DNA of 64,000 bases from RUG695 sp050943135 (GTDB taxonomy: Bacteria; Planctomycetota; Planctomycetia; Pirellulales; Thermoguttaceae), in the NCBI GenBank assembly GCA_050943135.1, contig JBMNOP010000003.1:179967-243966 (forward strand), read 5' to 3'. Shown piece by piece: positions 42,762 to 51,829 of the stretch (positions are counted from its first letter, which is position 1; each line of letters starts with the position of its first letter). The notes beneath the pieces are model-generated. The model did no database searches. It was not told where the DNA came from and saw only the letters and a program-made list of their open reading frames with translations. The translations under genes were made by a program, and so were the position numbers.

Positions 42762-42784
42762 TTTGTCCGGTTAATTTGGACAAA
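42762..42784. promoter_or_regulatory. Inverted repeat, candidate operator upstream of the WYL regulator
   Basis: TTTGTCC (42762-42768) and GGACAAA (42778-42784) form a perfect 7-bp inverted repeat with a 9-base spacer, about 20-50 bases before promoter-like A/T-rich sequence (TATTATATC near 42810). Autoregulation by the WYL protein is a possible use; this is inference. Confidence 0.4.
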
Positions 42785-43136
42785 AGCAAGTTTTTCCTCC
42801 ACCTATGGTAGTATTATATCAAAAGTTTTTAATGGATTTTTAAGTTTTTCTTCAAAACAAGGTGTTAGACCCTTTCCATATCGCACCGGCTGTGATAAAA
42901 TTGGGTAGCGGCGTTGTGGACGGCGCCTATCTTTCCCCGCCCCGTCGAAAGGGCACCACGAAGAGAGGCACGACAACCCCGCAACCTAAAATGACTTCGT
43001 CGATTCCGCATCGGTTATTCACCTTGGAGTTCAAGAGGGAGGGTCGTTTGTCGACTTCTCCTTGAAATATCGCGGAGAGGGCGGTCTCCTTTCGTACTGA
43101 ACCGCCGGTCCAAAACATTTTTTACGGAAACGAATC

Positions 43137-44354
43137 ATGCCCGAAAAGGCCAAACTTCCCTCCGACAATCCTTCGCAAGTCGAGCAACAACCTCGCCGCA
43201 GGGGGCGTCCCCGAAAGACACCTTTGGTTGTCGCCGAAACCGCCCCGCGAAAACGTGGTCGTCCACGCAAACCGGTTGATCCGAACGTCCCGCCCCGGGT
43301 GCCGAAACGTCGCGGTCGTCCCCGGAAGCCCGATGCCAAATATCCCACCGTCGCCGACATGAAATCGTTTCGGCGCAAGTGGTCGATGATCGATATGCTG
43401 GTTCACCCCGATCAAGACCATCCCGATGGCTACACAGTCGATGAAATGGCCGAGCTTTTCGATGTTACCTCGCGAACCATCCGCCGCGATCTGAAAATCC
43501 TCGACGACATTTTCGGCGGGCTTGATGTCAAACGCGTTCGCTGGGGCCTTAAGCGCTACTATCTCGAACGGATCCCTTTCGGAGAAGGCGGTACCGCCAT
43601 CACGCGTGAAGAGCTTGTTGCGCTCTGTATTGCCCGTCTGTTGATGCGTCCTTTCCGTGGAACACCATTGGCCACTGCCATCGATTCCGGTTTTCAAAAG
43701 CTTCTCAGCTGCCTTTCCAAAGAAAGTGTCGATTACGCCGAGAAAGTCAGTTCGTTTTTTCTGCAGTTTTCCTATAACGCCGACCTCACCGAAAACCAGG
43801 CCGAGATCCTCACCACACTCTTTAGCGCGATGGAGAAACGCGAAGTGGTCAAATTCACCTACTTCTCGGTCAACTCGCGCGAAGTCAAAGTGTACGAGGT
43901 CCATCCCTACAGCTTTATCTACGATAAAGGGTTCATCTATCTGCTCGGTTACAACTGCAAAAAAGACAGGTTCCAACACTGGAAGTTGAACCGGTTTAAA
44001 AAAGCCGAATCCCTCAACGTCCCATTCCAGGAAGACCACCACTTCGACCTTGAAAGTTATTCCGACAAAGCCATCAACATGTTCCTTCGCGACGACGATC
44101 CGGTACGTGTCCGCGTTATCTTTTCGAGCCGGTGCGCCCTCGACGTCAAGGAACAGGGGCTGGCCGTCATCAAAAAGAAGCGTTTCCGAAAAGACGGCTC
44201 CTTAGAGGTTGAAATGATGGTTGACCCGTCCCCCGCCTTCGTTAACTGGATCCTCTCCTTTGGAGATAACGCAAAGGTCATGTCACCGCGAAGTGTCCGT
44301 ACGCAGGTCCTGGAAGAAGCCAACAAGCTTGCGGCCCGTTACCGCCTCGGCTGA
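43137..44354 (+). CDS. WYL domain transcriptional regulator with three N-terminal AT-hooks
   Basis: This 405-residue DNA-binding regulator begins with a basic, Pro-rich tail holding three AT-hook motifs: RRRGRPRK (20-27), RKRGRPRK (38-45) and KRRGRPRK (57-64). Each has the RGRP core that binds the minor groove of A/T-rich DNA. A DeoR-type helix-turn-helix follows (about 97-128, VDEMAELFDVTSRTIRRDLK). The WYL sensor domain (about 210-290) and its C-terminal extension come next; WYL domains are proposed to bind nucleotides or other negatively charged ligands. The targets are unknown. The flanking gap of A/T-rich DNA with inverted and direct repeats could be a binding region. The gene ends in a textbook terminator. 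Confidence 0.87.
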   Translation: MPEKAKLPSDNPSQVEQQPRRRGRPRKTPLVVAETAPRKRGRPRKPVDPNVPPRVPKRRGRPRKPDAKYPTVADMKSFRRKWSMIDMLVHPDQDHPDGYTVDEMAELFDVTSRTIRRDLKILDDIFGGLDVKRVRWGLKRYYLERIPFGEGGTAITREELVALCIARLLMRPFRGTPLATAIDSGFQKLLSCLSKESVDYAEKVSSFFLQFSYNADLTENQAEILTTLFSAMEKREVVKFTYFSVNSREVKVYEVHPYSFIYDKGFIYLLGYNCKKDRFQHWKLNRFKKAESLNVPFQEDHHFDLESYSDKAINMFLRDDDPVRVRVIFSSRCALDVKEQGLAVIKKKRFRKDGSLEVEMMVDPSPAFVNWILSFGDNAKVMSPRSVRTQVLEEANKLAARYRLG

Positions 44355-44384
44355 CAGCTCCGGGCAGAATCATCGTTCCGTTTT

Positions 44385-44417
44385 CGGGGGGAGTCATCCC
44401 CCCGTTTTTTATTTTTT
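44385..44417 (+). terminator. Intrinsic terminator of the WYL regulator gene
   Basis: CGGGGGG (44385-44391) pairs with CCCCCCG (44398-44404) around a 6-base loop, followed directly by T6-A-T6. Confidence 0.92.
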
Positions 44418-44552
44418 CTATTCGCGTAGAACTTGTCGATTTCGGCCGTGTACACTTTTTCTTGCCTCTTTTTCCGGACCGAGAGTTTTTTGAACGAAAC
44501 ATCTTTCCCTCGCGCAGGCAGTAAAAATGGGGAAGACCCTGTTCCTTAAGAC

Positions 44553-44581
44553 TTGAAACGGAAAAACAGATCCCTTATAAT
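44553..44581 (+). promoter_or_regulatory. Sigma70-like promoter of the oxidoreductase-HEAT-GH5 operon
   Basis: TTGAAA (44553-44558) and a consensus TATAAT (44576-44581) are 17 bases apart, with a predicted start near 44588 and a leader of about 64 bases. It shows that the in-frame upstream TTG codon at 44553 is not the start of the next gene. Confidence 0.75.
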
Positions 44582-44651
44582 CTTCGTCGTGACTATGGTT
44601 CTCAGGAACCTCCCCTCCATAATCCATTCATCAAAGACCAAGGGAATAATT

Positions 44652-45863
44652 ATGAAACAACCAGGTCAAGTGACTCGCCGTCACTTCATCAAAACAGCGG
44701 CAGCTTGCACCATTCCGCTCTTCGTCGCCGGGCGTGTTCTCGGCAGAGACGGTTTCTACTCGCCGAGTGATACCATCAATGTCGGGCTGATCGGTTACGG
44801 GGTTCGCCGCAGCGAAGTCGGGTATCGTCCCGGTTCCCGCTTTGTCGCATTCTGCGATATCGATACCCGGCGTCTGCCGCGTGAAGAGTTCCCCGAAGCA
44901 AAAATGTTCCAATACTACGAAGAAATGCTTCAGTTGCCCGAACTCGACGTTGTCTCGATCGCCGCCCCCGACCACTGGCATACCAGGATGACGATCGACT
45001 CGTGCAAGGCCGGTAAAGACGTCTTCTGCGAAAAACCTCTGACCTTCACCCTGATGGAAAGCCGCCAGATCGTTGCCGCGGCACGGAAATACAATCGCGT
45101 CGTTTCGAGCGGCTCGCAGCGTGTGATGGAAGATTACGGGCACATCCTTGCGCCGATTGTCATGTCGGGCGCGATCGGCGAAGTGAAAGAAATCTACGCG
45201 GGCTGTGCCGGTCCCCCTTCGGAACGCACCTATGATCCGGAACCGTGTCCCCCCGAACTCGACTGGGATTGCTGGGTCGGACAGGCTCCCTGGTTCCCCT
45301 ACAGCAAACGGGCCATCCAGCCGATGACATGGCGTTTCAACTCCGATTTCGGTACCGGCGGACTCGGTGACTGGGGCGGGCACAATTTCGGCGGTGCGCT
45401 CTATTCCTGTGGGATGGACCATATCGCCCCGAAGAAGATCTACCCCCCGGAATCCGAAAACAATCCACATCCGGGCGTTCGAATCGAAATGGAAAACGGG
45501 ATCAACTTCTACCACAATTGTCCGGAAGGTTGCCCCATCAAAATCGTCGGAACCGAGGGAACCTACCTCTTCGGCCGAAGTACCGAATTCCGCCCGCTCA
45601 AAGCGGTCGATGTCCGCCGGTACAGCGGCGGCGCGACCCGCATCGACGACGATTTCCTCTACTGCGTTCGAAACCGTCTTCGTCCGTTCCAAGATGTCTT
45701 CTACGGTGCCAATGTTTCCGATTACGGTCATATGTGCATCATCTCCTACAAACTCCGCCGTGAGCTTGAATGGGACAAAGAAAAGATGGAATTCGTCGGC
45801 GACCGTGAAGCGACCGCAATGGTCAGCCGGGTTCAGCGCGCTCCCTATCAGATCGAAGTCTGA
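44652..45863 (+). CDS. Gfo/Idh/MocA family oxidoreductase with Tat signal
   Basis: This 403-residue NAD(P)-binding oxidoreductase is exported by the Tat route: TRRHFIK near residue 8, then a hydrophobic segment ending in AGRVLG. The Rossmann fold shows NVGLIGYGVRRSEVG, the EKP motif is DVFCEKPL, and the C-terminal domain has GGLGDWGGHNFGG. It belongs to the branch common in planctomycetes that processes exported sugars or related compounds; the exact substrate is unknown. ATG 44652 was chosen because AAGGGA lies 8 bases upstream and the promoter is at 44553-44581. The next gene starts 56 bases after the stop, so the two are likely co-transcribed. Confidence 0.93.
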   Translation: MKQPGQVTRRHFIKTAAACTIPLFVAGRVLGRDGFYSPSDTINVGLIGYGVRRSEVGYRPGSRFVAFCDIDTRRLPREEFPEAKMFQYYEEMLQLPELDVVSIAAPDHWHTRMTIDSCKAGKDVFCEKPLTFTLMESRQIVAAARKYNRVVSSGSQRVMEDYGHILAPIVMSGAIGEVKEIYAGCAGPPSERTYDPEPCPPELDWDCWVGQAPWFPYSKRAIQPMTWRFNSDFGTGGLGDWGGHNFGGALYSCGMDHIAPKKIYPPESENNPHPGVRIEMENGINFYHNCPEGCPIKIVGTEGTYLFGRSTEFRPLKAVDVRRYSGGATRIDDDFLYCVRNRLRPFQDVFYGANVSDYGHMCIISYKLRRELEWDKEKMEFVGDREATAMVSRVQRAPYQIEV

Positions 45864-45919
45864 TCGGTGCGACCGCCGAAAAGATTCCGTTTCAATTTAA
45901 AGGAAACAACGAGGTTACT

Positions 45920-47680
45920 ATGAAAAAATATTTTTGGCTGACAGCCGCTCTTTTGACGGCTTTTCTGCCGTCTCTTCAGGCCGCCGATTTCGGCGACCTG
46001 CTCACGCGGCTCGATTCACGCGATTTTTCGCGGGAAAGAGACGTCTTGACCGGCAAAGATGGGCCTTACGTCGGCGAATTGACCAACCCTCATGCCGAAA
46101 CACCGATGTTTAAAGCCCGCGATGAATTCTACGCCATGATGGGCGATGCCCTTGGGGACGACGAAAAGTGCGGCGAACTCTCGGCATTCATCCTCGAGGC
46201 GGTTCCGAACGAACAGGTCAGCACCGAAACAAAAGTTTGGCTTCTCCACCGTCTCGGCGAAGTCGGTTCCGCCGCCGAGGTACCGGCTGTTGCGGCCCTC
46301 TTGACCACGACCGACGACAAAGACGCGCAGCGTCTGGTCGATGCCGCCGCGGCCGCCCTGGCAAAAATCCCCGGTGACGAAGCGCTGAAAGCACTCGAAG
46401 ACAATCAAGCGATTCCGGCCGTCGCGGCCGCCCTGGTTTGTCGTCTGACCCCTCCGATCCCGAGTGATGCGGTAGAAAGCGATATGCCCCTGGGGCTCGC
46501 GCACGCGAGCGACGAACAAGTCGACGAATATTTGGCCGGATACGACCGGCTCGACGATTTGGCGAAAGCCCGCGCGCTGGCCGGACTGACCGCGCGGAAC
46601 GATCAGGAAAAGAAATACCGTCCCTACGCCTTGGCAGCTCTCGCCTCGAGTGACCCGAACCTGAAAAACGCCGGTTTTCTGGCACTTGAAAAGATGGGGA
46701 CGGTCGAGGATGTTGACTTCTTTCTCGCCAAACTGAAAGAGAATCCCGATCTTGCGATTCGGATTGCCGGACGCGTGGTCGCCGACGGATTTGACGATGC
46801 GCTCAAATCCCGGCTCGACGATACCGCCGATGCCGATGAGTTTCTCAATCTCGCAACGATTCTGACCATTCGCGCGGTCGATATCCGCCCCGACATTTTC
46901 AGTCGTACCACCGCGACCAATTGTCCCGACCGTCTCCGTCTGATGCAGCGGGCCTGCGAATTGGCGGGGCCCGACGACGTTCCGAATCTCGTCGCCACGG
47001 CGGTTCGAATCCCGCGCGGAAGAGACCGCGATGCCGCCGAAAACCTGATCGCCGGCGTCTGCAAAGGGGACGCCTCCCCGATCATTGCCCTTCTCGGCAA
47101 ATACCCGCCCGCGGTCATTTTTCCGATGATGTGCCGTACCGGCGGCGAAGCGGCCAAGGCCGAACTCGCCCGGGCGCTCGACTCGGGGGATTCGAACATG
47201 AAAGAAGCCGCACTTCGTGCGCTTCCCAATTGGGCCGACGCCGGGTTCTATCTGACGATGAAAGATCTTCTCACATCCGGCGATTGCCCCGATGCGATGT
47301 ACACACCGATGCTCCGAGCCTTCATCCGTGTGATCTCCCTTCCCGACGATAAGATCGGAATCGAGATGAGCCGTGACGAAAAACTCGCTGAGCTCAAAGG
47401 TGCTTACGCCCTTGCCAAACGGCCCGAGGAAAAGGCTCTTATCCTTTCTCGCCTCGCGGCGAACCGCAACGTCAATTCCCTGAAATTCGCCATGGAGTGC
47501 GTCGCCGACCCGGAAGCGGAACAGTCCGCCTACGAAGCGATCACCGCCCACGCGCACGACACGGCGCTTCGGAAAGGGTACCCCGAGTTGATGACCGAAG
47601 CGATTCAGATGGTCATCGACAACGCCAAAGATCCGGATCTTGTCAAGAAGATCGAAATTTATAAGGGACGCATGGAATAG
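45920..47680 (+). CDS. Exported HEAT/armadillo-like repeat protein
   Basis: This 586-residue protein has a signal peptide (YFWLTAALLTAFLPSLQA). The mature part is a string of helical repeats of about 30-40 residues of the HEAT or PBS-lyase type, for example TKVWLLHRLGEVGSAAEVPAVAALL and AAAALAKIPGDEALKAL. No catalytic motif is visible. Such proteins usually act as scaffolds for protein binding in the periplasm. Context (downstream of a Tat oxidoreductase, 56 bases apart, and upstream of a GH5 enzyme) suggests it assists carbohydrate processing. Similar HEAT proteins next to Gfo/Idh genes are common in planctomycetes. The particular partner cannot be read from the sequence. Confidence 0.78.
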   Translation: MKKYFWLTAALLTAFLPSLQAADFGDLLTRLDSRDFSRERDVLTGKDGPYVGELTNPHAETPMFKARDEFYAMMGDALGDDEKCGELSAFILEAVPNEQVSTETKVWLLHRLGEVGSAAEVPAVAALLTTTDDKDAQRLVDAAAAALAKIPGDEALKALEDNQAIPAVAAALVCRLTPPIPSDAVESDMPLGLAHASDEQVDEYLAGYDRLDDLAKARALAGLTARNDQEKKYRPYALAALASSDPNLKNAGFLALEKMGTVEDVDFFLAKLKENPDLAIRIAGRVVADGFDDALKSRLDDTADADEFLNLATILTIRAVDIRPDIFSRTTATNCPDRLRLMQRACELAGPDDVPNLVATAVRIPRGRDRDAAENLIAGVCKGDASPIIALLGKYPPAVIFPMMCRTGGEAAKAELARALDSGDSNMKEAALRALPNWADAGFYLTMKDLLTSGDCPDAMYTPMLRAFIRVISLPDDKIGIEMSRDEKLAELKGAYALAKRPEEKALILSRLAANRNVNSLKFAMECVADPEAEQSAYEAITAHAHDTALRKGYPELMTEAIQMVIDNAKDPDLVKKIEIYKGRME

Positions 47681-47706
47681 TTCCCCTTGGGTTTTTCTCG
47701 AAAACC

Positions 47707-47739
47707 GGAGCAAAACAGAACGGTTGTTTGTTTTGCTCC
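47707..47739 (+). other. Intercistronic hairpin between the HEAT protein and GH5 genes
   Basis: GGAGCAAAACA (47707-47717) pairs with TGTTTTGCTCC (47729-47739) around an 11-base loop. It lies 26 bases after the HEAT gene stop and 13 bases before the GH5 start. No T-run follows, so it may be an mRNA processing or stability element rather than a full terminator. Confidence 0.5.
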
Positions 47740-47752
47740 ATACCATTTTGCG

Positions 47753-48826
47753 ATGAGTCGAACGATGAAGTTTTTCCGATTAATTTTCCTGCCGATCTTC
47801 CTCGGTTTCGTGTCGGTCTTTTCGACCGCCGCCGAACCCCCGCAATATCGCGGCGCGATGATTTCGCCCGGCAACTTCCATGCCGCCGATCTTGAAGTCT
47901 TTGGCGGTCGGTGGAACGGCAACTTGGTACGCTGGCAACTCAACTGGGGCTTTCCTCACGGAAAAGCCGACACGGCCACGGCCGAAGAATATTTCGCATG
48001 GCTCGAAAACGAGTGCCGACGTCTTGACGCGATGCTTCCTCTTCTCAAAGAGTACGGGGTCAAGGTCTGTCTGGATGTTCATACGGCCCCGGGCGGATTC
48101 ACCGAAAGAACAACCGTCCGCGCGCTGGAAGAGGAAGAATTTACCGACGCCTTCATCGAGACCTGGGTTCGCCTGGCCACACGCTACAAGGAAAATCCGG
48201 TCATCTGGGGCTACGACCTTTTGAACGAACCGGTCGAAAGAACCCCGGAAGAGGGTGAATATTACATCAGTTGGCGCGATCTTGCCACGCGCGCGGCCCG
48301 TCGGATCCGAGAAATCGACCCGACGACCCCGATCGTTTTCGAACCAGCCAACTGGGCCAGCCTCAGGGGTTTTGAAGGTCTCGAACCGCTCGATCTGCCG
48401 AACATCATCTACAGTCCCCATATGTATGTGCCGCACGCTTTCACTCATCAGGGGGTCTTTGCCAATACGGTTCCGGTAACCTATCCCGGGGAAATCGACG
48501 GGGCTTATTGGGGTAAGGAGGAACTGCGCAAGTCGCTGGCACCCGTCCTTGAATTTCAGAAAAAATATGATGTCCCGATCTTCATCGGCGAGTTCAGCGC
48601 GATCCGATGGGCTCCCGGGAACGGGGCATACAATTATCTGAAAGATGTCATCGAAATCTTCGAGGAATACGGATGGGATTGGACCTATCATGCCTTCCGC
48701 GAATGGAGTGGTTGGAGTGTCGAGTATACCGACGACAGAAAAAACAACGAGCCGGCCCCTGAACCGACAAACCGCGAACTTCTTTTGAGAAGCTTTTTCG
48801 AAAGGAATTCCCGGAAGGTCGACTGA
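47753..48826 (+). CDS. Exported GH5-family glycoside hydrolase (cellulase-like)
   Basis: This 357-residue TIM-barrel glycosidase of clan GH-A begins with a signal peptide (FFRLIFLPIFLGFVSVFSTAA). The acid/base Glu is in DLLNEP (E159) and the nucleophile is in FIGEFS (E280). VCLDVHTAPGG and SPHMYVPHAF supply further conserved active-site residues. The family acts on beta-1,4-glucans, mannans or related polymers; the specificity is not evident. ATG 47753 was preferred; ATG 47765 is also possible and would give an almost identical signal peptide. It is the third gene of the oxidoreductase-HEAT-GH5 cluster, though a hairpin lies just before it. Confidence 0.88.
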   Translation: MSRTMKFFRLIFLPIFLGFVSVFSTAAEPPQYRGAMISPGNFHAADLEVFGGRWNGNLVRWQLNWGFPHGKADTATAEEYFAWLENECRRLDAMLPLLKEYGVKVCLDVHTAPGGFTERTTVRALEEEEFTDAFIETWVRLATRYKENPVIWGYDLLNEPVERTPEEGEYYISWRDLATRAARRIREIDPTTPIVFEPANWASLRGFEGLEPLDLPNIIYSPHMYVPHAFTHQGVFANTVPVTYPGEIDGAYWGKEELRKSLAPVLEFQKKYDVPIFIGEFSAIRWAPGNGAYNYLKDVIEIFEEYGWDWTYHAFREWSGWSVEYTDDRKNNEPAPEPTNRELLLRSFFERNSRKVD

Positions 48827-48889
48827 AAGAGAATACCGAGGGCGGCCGCACGGATGCCCCGTCCGCCCGGGTGCCGGGTTTCCTATTCG

Positions 48890-50338
48890 TCAGATTCTCT
48901 TGATCTTCCAGCGCCCGGTCCTGAGGTAAATGAGGGTAATCGCCACCGAAAGGACCGAGGCAAGGGGCGCCGCCCACCCGATACCGTAGAGCTTCGCGCC
49001 GGGAAGCCGACTGATCAGCCATGCGACCGGAACGCGCACCAGAAAGGTCGGAAGAAGATTGTTGACCATCGTAAAACGTGTGTGCCCGCTTCCGTTGAGG
49101 AAGCCATTCGCGGAAAAGACGAAGGGGACCAAGAGGATATCAAAGCAGAACGACTTCATGTAGTCGGCTCCGGCGGCGATCACGCCGGGGTCTTTTGTGA
49201 AGAGAGCAAACGCCGTCTCGGGCCAAAACTCCATCCAGAGGAAAAGAATCACCGCGATGCTCCCGCTGAAAAGAAAACTCATTTTCAGGAACGAAAGCGC
49301 GCGTTTCGTCTTTCCCGCGCCGAGGTTCTGCGCCACGATCGCCGTCAAAGCCATGCCGAATGAAACGGAGAAGAGCATGGTAAACCCGTTCAGTCGGCAA
49401 CAGATCCCGTAGCCCGCCGAGGCTTCCAGCCCCATCCCGTTGACAATCGAAAAAATCAGAATAAAGGAAAAATCGATCAGGATCGATTGGATGCTCAAGG
49501 GCAAACCGACAGCAAAAAGCTTCTTGACCAGTTCGGGAACAATCCGAAAGTTTCGCGGATGAAAATCAAAAAGGTTTCCAAGACTCTTGATATAGACGAT
49601 GGCACAAATCATGCTGAGCGCCTGTGAGGCGACCGTGGCAATCGCCGCACCGGTCGGCCCCATTCCGAACCGACCGACAAGGAGAAGGTCAAGCAGAAGG
49701 TTGCACAGACACGCGATCCCGATAAAGATCATCGGGCTTGTCGAATTGCCGACACCCCGGAGAATCGCCGAAAACCCGTTGTAACCGAAAATGAAGATCG
49801 TACCCGCCGAACAGATCAACACATAGCGGTTGGCATCAACGAAGGCGTTTTCGGGAGTCTTTAAAAAACGGAGCAGGTGGGGGGAAAGCCAAAACATCAG
49901 GCCGGTCAGCAGGACGGTGCAAAGCAGGAACGTTACGAGCATCGTCCCGACTGTCTCGGTAACCCGGTGATATTCACGCGCTCCGAAAAACTTTCCGATC
50001 AGAACCGTTCCGGCCGTCGTCAGCCCCGCGACACCCATCAAGATGATCGTAACGATCTGACTGCCGCAGGCCACCGCGGAAACATCAGCCACTGACGAGG
50101 CATAACGGCCGACAACCCAAAGGTCGACGGCCCCGTACAGCGCTTGGAGAAGATTGGCAAGGAAAAACGGAACCGCGAAGGTTAGCAGTGTGGTGGCGAT
50201 TCCCCCTTGCGTCAGGTCGCGTTCGCCCCGCATCAGGGAGCGCCGCGGTATCGGTTCCCCTACCGAACGCGGGATCCCTCCCCAGTCGCGCATTGGGATC
50301 GTTTTATTTTCCGTGGACAAATTCTCTTCCTTCGTCAC
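48890..50338 (-). CDS. MATE family efflux transporter
   Basis: This 482-residue multidrug/toxin extrusion protein of the inner membrane has about 12 predicted helices in two halves. Family features include PFFLANLLQALYGAVDLWVVGRY near residue 55 and the matching segment VGLPLSIQSILIDFSFILIF in the second half. It likely exports organic cations by Na+ or H+ antiport. The start is GTG 50338, supported by GGAGGGG 9 bases upstream. Two in-frame internal ATGs (50293, 50233) lack such a site, and using the far one would remove a 35-residue soluble N-terminal tail. The gene follows the (alpha/alpha)-barrel-like protein gene on the same strand by 121 bases. Confidence 0.93.
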   Translation of the reverse strand: MTKEENLSTENKTIPMRDWGGIPRSVGEPIPRRSLMRGERDLTQGGIATTLLTFAVPFFLANLLQALYGAVDLWVVGRYASSVADVSAVACGSQIVTIILMGVAGLTTAGTVLIGKFFGAREYHRVTETVGTMLVTFLLCTVLLTGLMFWLSPHLLRFLKTPENAFVDANRYVLICSAGTIFIFGYNGFSAILRGVGNSTSPMIFIGIACLCNLLLDLLLVGRFGMGPTGAAIATVASQALSMICAIVYIKSLGNLFDFHPRNFRIVPELVKKLFAVGLPLSIQSILIDFSFILIFSIVNGMGLEASAGYGICCRLNGFTMLFSVSFGMALTAIVAQNLGAGKTKRALSFLKMSFLFSGSIAVILFLWMEFWPETAFALFTKDPGVIAAGADYMKSFCFDILLVPFVFSANGFLNGSGHTRFTMVNNLLPTFLVRVPVAWLISRLPGAKLYGIGWAAPLASVLSVAITLIYLRTGRWKIKRI

Positions 50339-50459
50339 AGGATCAAACCCCTCCGATCCGAGACGCTTGAGATCCGCACACGATCGGCTTGGTTTACCCC
50401 GAGTCTATTATCAGCAAAAACACCCTTTCAGGAAGGGGGAGATTTTCACGGGGGAGTCG

Positions 50460-51692
50460 TCATTTCGGAGTGAAAGAAGCCCGCCATTTCCACCAGGCTG
50501 CAAGGATATCGAAAAGACCGCAACTGGAATTTCGGTGAAAATCGATCATTTCAACCGAGGAGCGAAGAAACGCCTGAACTTCGGCAGAATAAGGGGGTTC
50601 GGGATCTCCCAAGAGGGTTAGCAGGACTTCCCCTCGCTCACGGGGATAATACCACACGGAACGGTAAGGGTCGACCAATCCGCCAACTTCCCTCCAATCG
50701 GGCGCCAAAAGGGTGAGGTCAAATTGATCCCGGGTCGCTTCAAGACGCGGGATGCGGCGGAAAACCTCGTCCGAAGCTTCGGCGGCTGCCTTTCGGAGTG
50801 TTCGTTTGATTTCCGCGTCCGGCTCGAGGGCATCGAGCAGCGCCAGGGAATCCTGCATTTGGAGAAGCCCATAAGTCGTCACATTCTTCGGATGAAGCGA
50901 GCCTTCGGCGGCGACCCGGATTTTTTCCCGCCAAAGGTCGTGATAGGCCTTCTCGCCGGTCATGTCCCAGGCCGCGGCATAGATCATCACAAGGCGGGCG
51001 GCCTCGTGCGGCATCACCTCTTCCATTTTGCAGATTCCGTGGGGGCAGGGTGAACCGTCGGCGCGAAGGAAATCGTAGTGATTTTCAGGCGTGACGTTTC
51101 GGCGCATTCGCTCGGCAATCTCGGTGATGGCTTGCCGAAGCCGCTTTTTGATCGATTCCGACGGTAGGCCGCTCCGGTAATATTCCCACATCGCCGTTAC
51201 GGCATGTGTCACTTGGTCTCGGGAAGAACCGATATAAAACAGATCCGGGGCAAACGGGCTGTAACCGCGGGCCACAAACCCTTCCCCGGGGACTGATCGG
51301 ACCGACCGCTCGATTCCGAGGAAAATCTCTTCGGCCCGTCGGGGGCCTTCCGCGTAACCGTCGCACCGATAACGGTTCAAAACCGCGGTCATCATCACCC
51401 CGGCGGAAATCATGCAGTCTTCCATTCCTGTCCCGTACCCACACGGATTGGGGTATTGACGGGCCACTTCGTCCGGACGGGGAAGATGTGCCAGTTCCTC
51501 TCCCTCTTCGTAGGAGGTGATATAATCGTAGAAGAGGTTTGTCTGCGACGAGTAAAAACGTTTCCAAACGACTTCTTCGGCGTCTTTCATTTTGGCATCG
51601 AGCGGATCGTCGGCCGCGAAAAGGTCCCTTGCACAAAGGAGAAGTAAGATCGAAGAGAGTAGACAAATCGCTCGGGGGCGGAGACCGTTCAT
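50460..51692 (-). CDS. Exported protein of unknown function, probable (alpha/alpha)6-barrel glycosidase-like fold
   Basis: I do not recognise a named family. The 410-residue protein has a signal peptide of about 26 residues (AICLLSSILLLLCARDLFA). The mature part is rich in helices with regularly spaced aromatic and acidic residues (NLFYDYITSYEEGEELAHLP, CGYGTGMEDCMISAGVMM, GYSPFAPDLFYIGSSRDQ, HEAARLVMIYAAAWDMTG). This pattern resembles six-hairpin glycosidases or heparinase-like enzymes, and the aspartate in GTGMEDC and the SSRDQ segment could be catalytic. The fold assignment is a guess from the pattern. The upstream gene xseA is divergent, 137 bases away. AAGGGA lies about 10 bases before the ATG. 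Confidence 0.65.
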   Translation of the reverse strand: MNGLRPRAICLLSSILLLLCARDLFAADDPLDAKMKDAEEVVWKRFYSSQTNLFYDYITSYEEGEELAHLPRPDEVARQYPNPCGYGTGMEDCMISAGVMMTAVLNRYRCDGYAEGPRRAEEIFLGIERSVRSVPGEGFVARGYSPFAPDLFYIGSSRDQVTHAVTAMWEYYRSGLPSESIKKRLRQAITEIAERMRRNVTPENHYDFLRADGSPCPHGICKMEEVMPHEAARLVMIYAAAWDMTGEKAYHDLWREKIRVAAEGSLHPKNVTTYGLLQMQDSLALLDALEPDAEIKRTLRKAAAEASDEVFRRIPRLEATRDQFDLTLLAPDWREVGGLVDPYRSVWYYPRERGEVLLTLLGDPEPPYSAEVQAFLRSSVEMIDFHRNSSCGLFDILAAWWKWRASFTPK

Positions 51693-51716
51693 CTTTTGTT
51701 TTCCCTTAAAAAAGGT

Positions 51717-51722
51717 ATAATG
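51717..51722 (+). promoter_or_regulatory. Probable -10 element of the xseA-coaX operon
   Basis: A consensus TATAAT lies at 51717-51722, in the gap before xseA. No clear -35 hexamer is at the right distance (CTTTTG or TTTTGT at best), so confidence is limited. The predicted start near 51729 leaves a leader of about 100 bases. Confidence 0.4.
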
Positions 51723-51829
51723 GCCTTTGCGATTTTGCCATGGGTTGATCGTTTTCGGTGCCTGATTTTCAAGCGGTTTGGGAAATCGGCGAAGCGGCTC
51801 TGTGCAAAATCTATCATAAACGAACCATC

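Noticed and set aside
42862..43065. 67-codon plus-strand frame in the trxB-WYL gap
   Set aside because: It lacks a ribosome-binding site and recognisable features, and its composition looks like non-coding DNA.
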